From the NCBI GenBank assembly GCA_002435595.1, contig DJBL01000051.1, forward strand, positions 1-14,887: a DNA stretch of 14,887 nt, in the 5' to 3' direction. The notes under the pieces are model-generated. The model was given only the letters and a program-made list of their open reading frames with translations. It made no database searches and was not told where the DNA came from. The stretch is from Stenotrophomonas maltophilia (lineage in GTDB: Bacteria > Pseudomonadota > Gammaproteobacteria > Xanthomonadales > Xanthomonadaceae). Shown in pieces: positions 10,101-14,775 of this stretch; position 1 is the first letter of the stretch, and each line of letters starts with the position of its first letter. Position numbers and translations under genes: made by a program.

Positions 10101-13100
10101 CCCTGCCGCAGGGCGCGCAGCTGTCCGCCGGCCTGCGCCTGCCGATGGCCGCCAACATCGCCGCGATGACCTGGCCTGCGGGCGTGGCCTTGCCCGCCTC
10201 GCCGATCGGCAACCTGGTCACCCTGGCCACCGATCTTGGCCTGGCCAAGGGCGCCTTCATTCCCAGCGACACCGAGGTCAAGCTGCCCGGCGGTGCCACC
10301 ACGGTCAACCTGCGCCCCACCGACGCGGACGGCAACCAGGGCCGCATCTGGGCGCTGGCGCCGATGCTGGCGGCCGGTTCGCAATCGTGGGACATCAGCC
10401 TGGTGGCCGGCGCCGACATGGCCGGCGCCGACCGCCTCACCATCGACCGCGCCGGCACCGGCAGCCTGCGTCTGTCCGACCCGCATTACGGGCAGGGTGG
10501 GGCGGTGGTGGAGATTCCCGGCACCGGCTCGCCGGCCACCTATGTCTGGGGCGATGCCGACCTGTTCGTCGAAATGGTCAACGTGTTCTTCGGTGAGTAC
10601 ATCCTGAGTTTCGTGCCGACCGCCGGGTCTGCCTTCACCGACGACCAGCTCACCGAACTGATGGGCTGGGGCCTGATCTACAGCGGCCCGGAAAATCTCA
10701 ACGACCTGGGTTACGACGGGTTGGCTGCGGTGGATTCGCCGGAGGTTCCGCCCGATACCGAGTACAGGACGCTGCCCGGCCGCGAGCAGCTGCCCAGCGT
10801 GGTGCGCACCGGCACCGGCGACCTGCGCCTGGTGTCCGGCGGCGACATCGCCACCACCTCGCTGTACGGCGTGTACACCGCCGGTACGCCGTCGGCGCTG
10901 CGGTCCACCCAGGGGGGTGATCCGTACAACCAGCCGCGTGCGGTGGTGACGCCCAATCCCTCCAACCCGATCGGCAACACCGTGCTCGGCGACAAGGGCG
11001 GCGCGTTCGAACACCTGGTCGATGGCGGCAGCCAGAGCCTGTACCAGGCCTGGTATCCGGAGGCGGGCGGCAACCTGCTGCTGCGCGCCGGCGGCAACAT
11101 TCTCGGCGACAGCCTGGGGCGGCCGGGCACCACCCTGCGGGCCGAAGCGCTGGGCTATGCCACCGACCGGGTGAGTTCCACCGCCGCGGTGGGCAACTGG
11201 CTGTGGCGGCAGGGCACCGGCAGCGTGCAGGGCGGGGCCGACGGCCTGCCCACCGCGTGGTGGATCAACTTCGGCACCTACGTGGCGGCGCCCAACGGCG
11301 CCAACTACTACGACAACTTCGTGGAAATGCCGCGGCTGATCGGCTTCACCGGGTTCGGCACGCTCGGCGGCGGCAACCTGCTGTTGGACGCCGCCGGCGA
11401 CGCCGGCATGCTGCAGGGGCGGGGCGACCACGGCGGGGTCCACATCAACCGCAGCGCCGGTCTCAACCTGGCCGTGGCCAGCACCGGCCGTGTCACCGCT
11501 GACGGCACCCTGGTGCAGACCGGCGGCGGCGACCTGGACATCCGCATCGGCGGCGGCCTCAACGCCGACCCCGCGCTGCGCTCGTACACCGGCAGCAACA
11601 GCCCGCCGGAGGCCAACCTGGTCACCGTCAACGACATCCATCACCTGGAACTCAACGGCAGCTTCACCAACCTGCGCGGCGCACTGCGCCTGGAGGCCGG
11701 TGCGGTAGGCGGCGTGGAACTGCGTTACGGCAGCCGCCAGGACGCCAAGGAATCGCGCCCGTACGACATGTACAGCGCGACAGCGGCCACGGCGGCCGGC
11801 GGCCCGGTGCTGGTGCTCGGCGATGCCGGCGCACGCCTGGACGCCCGCGGCGACCTGGTGCTGGGTACCGTCACCGACCCCGGGCGCGTGCCCCAGTTCA
11901 ACAACGGCACGCCCTTCAGCGTGGACGGCACGGCCTACCAGGACGGCGGCTGGAGCTGGTTCTCGCTGTGGACGCCGTCCACGGCGGTGGACCTGATGGC
12001 CGCCGGTGGCAACCTCACCCCGTCGCTGGCCATGCTTGACCGCAACACCCGCAACGACGCCCAGGCCACTGACGGCAACCATGTGTACCCGTCGGTGCTG
12101 CGCGCCACCGCCGCCAGCGGCAGCATCTACTACGGCACCCCGCGCACCGCGCCGACCCAGGGCACCAACAACGAGAACTTCGTGGCCGGCGTGGTGCTGG
12201 CGCCGTCGCCGGTGGACGATGTGTTCACCGCGCGCGGCACCGGCCAGCTGGAACTGCTCGCGGCCGGCTCGATCTATGCCAACGGCACCGGTCTGGGTGT
12301 GTCCGGCGCCGACCCGACCGCGTTGCCCAGCCCGTTCAATCCCGGCTTCGTGGGCCTGGCCGACACGCTCTGGTACGGCCGCCGGTTCATCCACAACGTC
12401 AGTCCCACCGGCCTGGCGCCCAGCGTGCTGCTGTCTGGCAACGACCCCAGCAGTTCGGCGCAGGCCTACCCCCTGTTCGCGTTCACCGCCCCCAGCGCAT
12501 CGGGCCACGTGTACGTGGGCCAGGTGCCGTCGCGCTACTACGCGCTCACCGGTGACCTGGTGGGCCTGCGCACCGGCAGCATCGTCACCACCACCAACAA
12601 CGTGCTGAGCAATGGTGCCGTCCGGACCGACACCACCACCTGGTACGACGGTGGCGGCGCGGTCGCCATCCGTGCCGGGCGTGACATCGTCAATTCGGGC
12701 ACGCCACTGGGCGCGCTGGACAACGTGGGCATGGTGTACGGCAACAACGATGGCGCACTGGGCTGGTTCGGCCAGCTCAAGGGCGGCGACCCCACGGCCG
12801 CGCCCAAACCGACCTTCATCGGCGTCGGCACCGCGCGCGGCAACCTGATCGTGCATACCAGCGCCGACGACGTGTCGGTGGTGCAGGCCGGCCGTGACAT
12901 CCGCTTCAGCACCTTCTACATCGCCGGCCCCGGCCTGCTCGACATCAGCGCCGGCCGTGACCTGTACATGGCCGACAAGGGCGAACTGCGCAGCCTGGGC
13001 CCGGTCGCCAACGGGGGCGCCGGCGACCGCAGCAGCGGAGCCGCCATTGCCGTGGCTGCCGGCGTCGGCCCGCACGGTGCGGATTGGACCGGCTTCGCCG

Positions 13101-14611
13101 CGCGTTACCTGGACGCGGCCAACCTGGCCGATCCCAACCGCGCGCTGGGCGAACAGGCCGGCAAGGTGGTGCGTGTGTACGGCGGTGCCACCTCGCTGGC
13201 GCAGTGGCTGAAGACCGAATTCGGTTACGGCGGCGACGAGGCCGGTGCCGCTGCGTTCCTCGCACAACAGCAGCAGACGCTGGACCAGGCGCGCGATGCG
13301 GCCACCGCCAGCGGTGGCACCGGCGCGGCCAACCGCGACCTGGCCCGCGAGTTCAAGCAGGACAGCCAGCTGCATCTGGTGAACTGGCTTACCGCGCGCT
13401 TCGGCGGTGCCAACGGCCGGGGCCTGCATTTCGACGCGGCCAGCATGGACGCCCAGGCGTTCTTCGCGCAGCTGCCGGCCGAACAGCAGAGCGCGTTCCT
13501 GCGCAACGTGTACTACGCCGAACTCAAGGCCGGCGGCCGCGAGTACACCGACGTGGACGGCCCGCGCGAGGGCAGCTACCTGCGCGGCCGCGAAGCCATC
13601 GCCACGCTGCTGCCGGCCAAGGATGCCAAGGGCAGCGAGATCGCCTACCGCGGCGACCTCACCATGTTCAGCAGCGCCCTGTACTTCGAGAAGACCGGCG
13701 ACGTGGTGGCCACCCGCCGCCCGTTGCCGGGCAAACGCTACGTGACCGAGGCCGAGTGGATCGCCGCCGGTCGTCCCAGCGAGGGCCTGCCGTTCTACCT
13801 GGTCAACGATGCCGGCATCCATACCGATTTCGGCGGCGACATCAGCCTGCTGGTACCCGGTGGACGCGCGCTGGTGGGCGTCGACGGCGGCTTCGTGCCG
13901 GGGCCGGGGTCGGGCGTGCTCACCCAGGGCGAGGGCGACATCAACATCTATGCGCGCGGCAGCCTGCTGCTGGGCCAGAGCCGCATCTTCACCACCTTCG
14001 GTGGCAACGTGCTGGCCTGGTCGGCAGAGGGCGACATCAACGCCGGGCGCGGCAGCAAGACCACCGTGGTCTACACCCCGCAGCGCCGCGTGTACGACAG
14101 CGTCGGCAACGTGGCGCTGTCGCCGAACACGCCCAGCACCGGCGCCGGTATCGCCACGCTCAACCCGATCGCCGAAGTACCGCCGGGCGACATCGACCTG
14201 ATCGCGCCGCTGGGCACCATCGATGCGGGCGAAGCCGGCATCCGCGTGTCGGGCAACGTCAACCTGGCCGCGCTGCAGGTGCTCAACGCCGACAACATCC
14301 AGGTGCAGGGCAAGGCCGTGGGCATCCCGATGGTGGCGGCGGTCAACGTCAACGCGCTGACCTCGGCCAGTGCCGCGGCCAACACCGCCGTGCAGGCCGC
14401 GCAGGACATGGTCAAGCGGCAAACCCGCCAGGCCCAGCCGTCCACCATCAGCGTGCAGGTGCTCGGCTTTGGCGAGGAGACCAGCAGCGTCACCCCGGCC
14501 AAGGGCGATGACCGCTATGACCCCGACAGCGTGGTGCAGGTGGTGGGCATGGGCGAACTGAGTGCCGAACAACGTGCGCGCATGGCCGCCGCGGGCACGC
14601 AACGGCAGTGA
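992..14611 (+). CDS. Giant filamentous-haemagglutinin-like TpsA exoprotein (two-partner secretion, DUF3739-type C terminus)
   Basis: The product has 4,539 residues and is read without interruption to TGA 14609-14611. Proteins of this family are exported by Sec, threaded through an outer-membrane TpsB pore and displayed or released as long beta-helical fibres, often adhesins. Visible in order: signal peptide (about 1-41), Gln/Ala-rich linker (42-131), TPS domain (about 132-345) with NRNG at 222-225, and a beta-helix shaft rich in Gly, Asn and Asp with alternating hydrophobics. Three Pro/Gly-rich segments (about 1024-1156, 1864-1923, 2980-3109) and a helical block (about 4047-4296) interrupt it. 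The C-terminal region carries the stretch DAGEAGIRVSGN. The mature part has one Cys pair (2205, 2211) and three RGD tripeptides. No VENN motif or toxin-like tail was seen. ATG 992 was chosen because it gives a normal signal peptide, with GGGTG (981-985) six bases upstream; GTG 926 (22 codons longer) and GTG 983 are alternatives. Exact ligand and function are unknown. Confidence 0.92.
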   Translation: MVKQQNGLIGCTSVQAPQVRALSQAIAMLLVAGGVVANAGAQQAFSPAWFANKGVQQQNAVQSGRLPNGMPSNLARTDAQAQKARDTLKTSLDNLNTAAQAIAMQQRMQQTAREAARLRGGDVPDGLGSGGLKIDDDALTRGWFNASAPTQTSKDGTTTVSIAQTADKAILNWETFNVGRNTVVDFNQQSGWSLLNRVNDPSARPSQILGRLQGQGTVMLVNRNGVVFDGGSQVNVKNLAAAAVNISDAQFRKGLYSDAQGSGFIPTFGNDVATTASSFSHGAASGDVVVERGAQITTHVPASVTDGGGYVLMLGRQVHNHGQITTANGQTTLAAGDAFVIRKGMATDQNQTATTRGNVVNTLRSATAAAADTASASGVVSNTGLVQASTGDITLAGHDVRQQGTLLSTTSVHTRGTVHLQNERADTTGSVLLDQGSTTAIVLDPSATTALDVQRETLVQDSDKVGDGIAHRRDQSLVQISTGGTVAFADRSLTLATGGQIFVDAADSEVRQGARLDVAGYVGVKIAMEANNVQINVQGNEQRDAPLNRDDKSLNSRNIWLDRRDLVLVPAGTNGYDSDRWYTAGGLLEVGGYLGVTGHGIGEWSAQGGTVQFSGGRVATARGSSINLSGGALDVQTGYVNLTHLKGVDGHLYNASTAPGDLLYSGLYRGFEDTHARWGNTDYYYSPLIAPQRRLENGYTVGRDAGQLIVATGDAQLEGQVETTTFQGERQKRARDAALDGYQQAQTAVARQGQLVIGSYLPYYDKDSGQQRFSPAAVAERIRIGGTAAGSPGNIALDAAWLNAQAFGAVQAYAHAGIDVDQALDVAYGGSIALHASDVRINADLRARGGSIALGDMVVQHTSTGTPWLDLPISARPGDTLLHQVVVGDNVTLDARGLWSNQWQDPASIAGLPFVDGGSVSVRSTGNVSLGKGSLIDVSSGAAMDVAGDVAGGKGGSVTLAAGQNMGSGVLSLDGSLRAHGVKGGGALNIENGTLVSIGGDIPDAVEHLAAGEASTLPVRLAADVILQPGDIIPLSFSITVTHVSGGKPMPVTVRPEVSSSKPITTQAPWVLPTTVQLANYGPVRQAGEILPAGTTLWTIADLPAGYVVPADVFPGGLPIPAQTSRYTAGSVATAAITVPAGTRLPVGTVWQREVAVQSFLALDSSLFQTGFKQYNVIGRDGVTVVDGARVDVAMPLLQVDLAAARALASGDDPHGALSAWLPPLQQDDAASGVVTLRKGAGLSLTAGTAQNAADLEIGTDSWITVDPGQTLQLTGNAQITLDGTLQARGGRISVLGGDLGEGPLLNRPNGMPNARSIWIGKNALLDVSGAAYTAVGATGDRQGKVLDGGTIEIGARHDLASRDLPAIDAFVVVREGARLEASGAQAVLDVPGLGQTAVASHGGVIALSASNGLYVDGSLHAAAGGSGARGGTLALNLETPVYGQVDRWSSKGAEVDDGVRIPRELVIEQQYSGSGLGADVVAGERDPRLAYGKARYGVDAIQAGGFDTASLYVNGLLDFDGNVTLSMRQALYLSASALGLSTDAARDSQVRLAAPYLRLSGAARRQIDNTIMPNPVTGSRNSTPAAGSLGVAALADAASITFAGDLVDVVGAVGFGANGEIVRNAVDPLVVERDAFGTVRIQSQGDLRLRAADLFSPGNTTLAAAQIYGSGNVTVGLRSTLNEWGALTTELDPDRVLDIQRVGTALPPQPYSVFGNMSFGAAVINQGGVLRAPLGTITLGRADGSGYTGVVNLLPGSVTSVSAKDLVMPYGGTVDGLVYNYNGVDVAYQGVGGEPKVEFRSHAVNAQQGAVLDLAGGGELTGAAFLSGRGGSTDARLNPLVQVGRDGFTLPGLSTNPVYAIVPGLQPGQAPLGAERGAGDPAIGQQITVGTGIPGLPAGTYTLLPSTYALLPGAFRVERNGLAGSAAAFGTAQAMRNGSWSVSARQGIANTGHSDILPTQWVVTAADTLRTYSQYNETSYANFALQQAAREGAPRPLLERDAKAVNFNLTNPAAAGGLDLPSLQFNATVLDTAATGGTGSVARLVNATQYEILADGAEASADFNGVSVHASALNRVGAARLEIGGQLRSTYANATTGSLQSANVITIEGSSGSNSIVLRAGAQLQAADVFLMTGRMAGGIVLEQGAGINTLGQGTAAYDATQGYIYAPGRSALLAVSNGQINLLAPDAPDAQGNGAGSIEIGACAVAGTCSGQTRLYSEGTIATATDNRFVLGDAVRYGTRNLSLAVGGINVGSADAIADATARGTLPSGMTLNQDVLSRLLLGDTSVGAPALEALSLTARESVNFYGDVSLSTFDAVSGTSALKQLVLGTPAIYGYGDADAVARIHTDTLVWSGALAPAGSIIADGPGTGHGQLVVDAREIVLGYGPRTQPDTVRAQDRLALGFAGVHLNASERLTANQKGSLGVFETQGDWDAATRSYARQGGDLFITTPLLTGAAGSVNTITAGGNLQVTGNGAAARPDNAALAGALGAEIALDSRAGTLLLDTAVLLPSGKLSLAAQGDVRLADGAQLDLAGRRITFFDTAKYSWGGDVVIDSRSGNVQQAAAARIDLAAQNNRAGSLRVRAASGAIDLAGTLLGSSSGHYDAGGTEVPYSAGRIDLHGQSIADFRGLNTRLTRDGVTGARTFRIGLGDLVLGDEVVAHEVNIGLDNGQLTVNGTVDASGEQAGSIRLAARNGVSLGSNALLDASASVLRRDSYGVAIDAPNRATIEIDSGTGTLAIASGARMDLRVAGSDRSQGTVALNAPRVGSNDVAIDAGGAITIDGAKAIQLNAFITDDSAAAGSDRTASGETYQVIDQAYLDRLHAQSSTFIDAALGNSALVDSRLAGLRRYGDAFHLRPGVEVVADLGVNADGNLHVDGDLDLSAHRYASLSPALARSSVRGSGEAGALVLRAQGDLEVFGSISDGFDGSRLGSTFDDNGWYLTAGRQLFGSDVVVPHGGLVTLAAGSVFNSGKVLNYDLPIGGMQMAAGTLLPADARLALPLALAKGTVLGAAVHDASGALLYAAGTVLADAVTLPQGAQLSAGLRLPMAANIAAMTWPAGVALPASPIGNLVTLATDLGLAKGAFIPSDTEVKLPGGATTVNLRPTDADGNQGRIWALAPMLAAGSQSWDISLVAGADMAGADRLTIDRAGTGSLRLSDPHYGQGGAVVEIPGTGSPATYVWGDADLFVEMVNVFFGEYILSFVPTAGSAFTDDQLTELMGWGLIYSGPENLNDLGYDGLAAVDSPEVPPDTEYRTLPGREQLPSVVRTGTGDLRLVSGGDIATTSLYGVYTAGTPSALRSTQGGDPYNQPRAVVTPNPSNPIGNTVLGDKGGAFEHLVDGGSQSLYQAWYPEAGGNLLLRAGGNILGDSLGRPGTTLRAEALGYATDRVSSTAAVGNWLWRQGTGSVQGGADGLPTAWWINFGTYVAAPNGANYYDNFVEMPRLIGFTGFGTLGGGNLLLDAAGDAGMLQGRGDHGGVHINRSAGLNLAVASTGRVTADGTLVQTGGGDLDIRIGGGLNADPALRSYTGSNSPPEANLVTVNDIHHLELNGSFTNLRGALRLEAGAVGGVELRYGSRQDAKESRPYDMYSATAATAAGGPVLVLGDAGARLDARGDLVLGTVTDPGRVPQFNNGTPFSVDGTAYQDGGWSWFSLWTPSTAVDLMAAGGNLTPSLAMLDRNTRNDAQATDGNHVYPSVLRATAASGSIYYGTPRTAPTQGTNNENFVAGVVLAPSPVDDVFTARGTGQLELLAAGSIYANGTGLGVSGADPTALPSPFNPGFVGLADTLWYGRRFIHNVSPTGLAPSVLLSGNDPSSSAQAYPLFAFTAPSASGHVYVGQVPSRYYALTGDLVGLRTGSIVTTTNNVLSNGAVRTDTTTWYDGGGAVAIRAGRDIVNSGTPLGALDNVGMVYGNNDGALGWFGQLKGGDPTAAPKPTFIGVGTARGNLIVHTSADDVSVVQAGRDIRFSTFYIAGPGLLDISAGRDLYMADKGELRSLGPVANGGAGDRSSGAAIAVAAGVGPHGADWTGFAARYLDAANLADPNRALGEQAGKVVRVYGGATSLAQWLKTEFGYGGDEAGAAAFLAQQQQTLDQARDAATASGGTGAANRDLAREFKQDSQLHLVNWLTARFGGANGRGLHFDAASMDAQAFFAQLPAEQQSAFLRNVYYAELKAGGREYTDVDGPREGSYLRGREAIATLLPAKDAKGSEIAYRGDLTMFSSALYFEKTGDVVATRRPLPGKRYVTEAEWIAAGRPSEGLPFYLVNDAGIHTDFGGDISLLVPGGRALVGVDGGFVPGPGSGVLTQGEGDINIYARGSLLLGQSRIFTTFGGNVLAWSAEGDINAGRGSKTTVVYTPQRRVYDSVGNVALSPNTPSTGAGIATLNPIAEVPPGDIDLIAPLGTIDAGEAGIRVSGNVNLAALQVLNADNIQVQGKAVGIPMVAAVNVNALTSASAAANTAVQAAQDMVKRQTRQAQPSTISVQVLGFGEETSSVTPAKGDDRYDPDSVVQVVGMGELSAEQRARMAAAGTQRQ
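1208..1348 (+). other. Gln/Ala-rich helical linker between signal peptide and TPS domain
   Basis: Residues about 73-119 are rich in Ala, Gln, Arg and Lys with few Gly or Pro (for example RTDAQAQKARDTLK and AIAMQQRMQQTAREAARLR). This is a composition expected of an amphipathic helix or short coiled coil. It sits where the TPS domain would normally begin in classical FhaB or HMW proteins. Helicity is inferred from composition and has not been computed. Confidence 0.55.
1385..2030 (+). other. TPS (two-partner secretion / haemagglutination activity) domain
   Basis: Residues about 132-345. The segment around ILNWETFNVGRNTVVDFNQ, then SQILGRLQGQGTVMLVNRNG, then VNVKNLAAAAVNI, closely follows the family pattern 'NW..F..G....V.F.Q......LNRV.....S.I.G.L..NG.v.LiNpNGi.F....qvnv..l.aSt..i'. 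The NxNG signature lies at bases 1655-1666 (residues 222-225). The domain closes with LMLGRQVHNHGQITTANGQ and LAAGD, matching the usual 'iGp.V.N.G.I....G.v.LaaG'. In this family the domain is the secretion signal recognised by the POTRA domains of TpsB and the cap of the beta helix. Confidence 0.9.
2996..3350 (+). other. Aromatic and charged insertion in the beta-helix shaft
   Basis: Residues about 669-787 leave the regular Gly/Asn pattern. Aromatic runs (GLYRGFEDTHARWGNTDYYYS and later LPYYDKDSGQQ) alternate with a basic, helix-prone stretch (GERQKRARDAALDGYQQAQ). This looks like a loop or subdomain protruding from the shaft. I recall similar stretches around 'NGYTVGRDAG' in DUF3739-type haemagglutinins, so it is probably a family feature. 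A binding role is conceivable but unsupported. Confidence 0.45.
4061..4459 (+). other. Pro/Gly/Thr-rich segment 1 within the shaft
   Basis: Residues about 1024-1156 lack beta-helix rungs and instead repeat short hydrophobic-Pro/Gly phrases: LQPGDIIPL, GEILPAGTTLW, DLPAGYVVPADVFPGGLPIP, VPAGTRLPVGTVW. The same style returns in the other two segments, suggesting one recurring module type. Function is unknown. Confidence 0.45.
6580..6760 (+). other. Pro/Gly/Thr-rich segment 2 within the shaft
   Basis: Residues about 1864-1923. This is a short stretch with PGLQPGQAPLG, GTGIPGLPAGTYTLLPSTYA and LLPGAFRVERNG. I recall the 'PAGTYTLLPxxYALLPGAFRV' phrase as typical of DUF3739-associated haemagglutinins. 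It is the shortest of the three and ends with a return to beta-helix sequence. Confidence 0.45.
7604..7624 (+). other. Lone cysteine pair C-x5-C in mature TpsA
   Basis: Codons TGC at 7604-7606 and 7622-7624 encode Cys2205 and Cys2211 in GACAVAGTCSG. Reading the whole protein I found no other cysteine after the signal peptide (Cys11). The spacing would allow a small disulphide-closed loop on the shaft. Confidence 0.6.
9929..10318 (+). other. Pro/Gly/Thr-rich segment 3, six imperfect repeats
   Basis: Residues about 2980-3109 can be laid out as six imperfect units of roughly 15-25 residues around a core 'A-x-G-T/V/A-x-L/I-P/A': AAGTLLPAD, AKGTVLGAA, AAGTVLADA, SAGLRLPMA, PAGVALPAS and AKGAFIPSD. 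Each is followed by a hydrophobic stretch. The alignment was made by eye. It is the clearest example of the module in this protein. Confidence 0.5.
13130..13880 (+). other. Helical, non-repetitive block before the C-terminal domain
   Basis: Residues about 4047-4296 change character from beta helix to charged, Ala/Gln/Leu-rich sequence. Examples are AQWLKTEFGYGGDE, AAAFLAQQQQTLDQARDAA, AQLPAEQQSAFLRNVYYAEL, GSYLRGREAIATLLPA, YRGDLTMFSSALYFEKTGD. The block ends at GGDISLLVPGG. I recall the phrases 'FxxELKxxGR', 'GREAIATLFP' and 'YRGDLxxFxS' from other DUF3739-type haemagglutinins, so it appears conserved rather than locally acquired. Its role is not known to me. Confidence 0.55.
13914..14500 (+). 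other. C-terminal DUF3739-type region of TpsA
   Basis: Residues about 4308-4503. Recognisable phrases are GDINIYARGSLLLGQSRIF, GEGDINAGRGSKTTV (the first two residues differ slightly here), PGDIDLIAPLGTIDAGEAGI and LNADNIQVQG, in the order I associate with DUF3739, a domain at the C terminus of large haemagglutinins. The protein then ends in an Ala/Asn-rich stretch and a polar tail. The assignment comes from remembered family sequence, and a profile search would settle it. Confidence 0.65.
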
Positions 14612-14613
14612 GC

Positions 14614-14775
14614 ATGACGCCCGACATTTCCACGGCCACCGCGCGTGGCCACGGCCTGGTGCGGCCAATGCGCCGCAACTGCCTTGCGCGTGCAACGCCG
14701 GTGTTACCCGCGTTGCGCACCATCGCGGCACCGCAGCGCGTGTCCCTTCCCTCTTCCGCAGTGAGAAGCTCCTGA
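14614..14775 (+). CDS. Possible 53-codon small ORF bridging tpsA and the next gene
   Basis: ATG 14614-14616 lies two bases after the tpsA stop. The frame ends with TGA 14773-14775, whose last A is the first base of the downstream ATG. The predicted peptide (MTPDISTATARGHGLV, then Arg-rich and Ala/Pro-rich) has no recognisable domain, signal peptide or membrane span. About 77% of its third positions are G or C, lower than in the flanking genes, and no strong Shine-Dalgarno precedes it. It could be a coupled leader peptide or a small protein, or simply an open frame occurring by chance in GC-rich DNA. Chance is the more likely explanation. Confidence 0.25.
   Translation: MTPDISTATARGHGLVRPMRRNCLARATPVLPALRTIAAPQRVSLPSSAVRSS
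14634..14650 (+). repeat. Short inverted repeat after tpsA stop
   Basis: Arms GGCCAC (14634-14639) and GTGGCC (14645-14650) flank a 5-base spacer, 23 bases after the tpsA stop. It could form a small GC stem in the mRNA upstream of the stronger hairpin at 14690-14718. No T-tract follows. Confidence 0.3.
14690..14718 (+). promoter_or_regulatory. Strong intergenic hairpin between tpsA and the downstream gene
   Basis: Perfect arms GCAACGC (14692-14698) and GCGTTGC (14710-14716) are extended inward by GGT/ACC across a single C-C mismatch around a GTT loop. Outside they extend by one G-U and one G-C pair, giving about 12 pairs. No T-run follows, so it does not look like an intrinsic terminator. 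A role in mRNA processing, stability or partial attenuation between the two genes is possible. Confidence 0.45.
14763..14768 (+). promoter_or_regulatory. Ribosome-binding site for the downstream gene
   Basis: GAGAAG lies six bases before ATG 14775-14777 and fits a Shine-Dalgarno sequence. It supports that ATG as the start even though no long frame is visible in the window. Confidence 0.55.

Noticed and set aside
13084..14511. Plus-strand frame of 475 codons in another phase
   Set aside because: It overlaps the clearly coding C-terminal part of tpsA. It is Arg/Gly/Gln-rich, as expected of an out-of-phase reading of GC-rich DNA.
14300..14611. CdiA-like toxin tail at the TpsA C terminus
   Set aside because: No VENN motif, no sharp change in composition and no immunity-gene-like ORF follows. 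The end matches a DUF3739-type terminus with a polar tail.
992..14611. CRISPR array, tRNA, rRNA or insertion sequence
   Set aside because: No regularly spaced identical repeats, cloverleaf-like segments, terminal inverted repeats or transposase-like sequence were seen.
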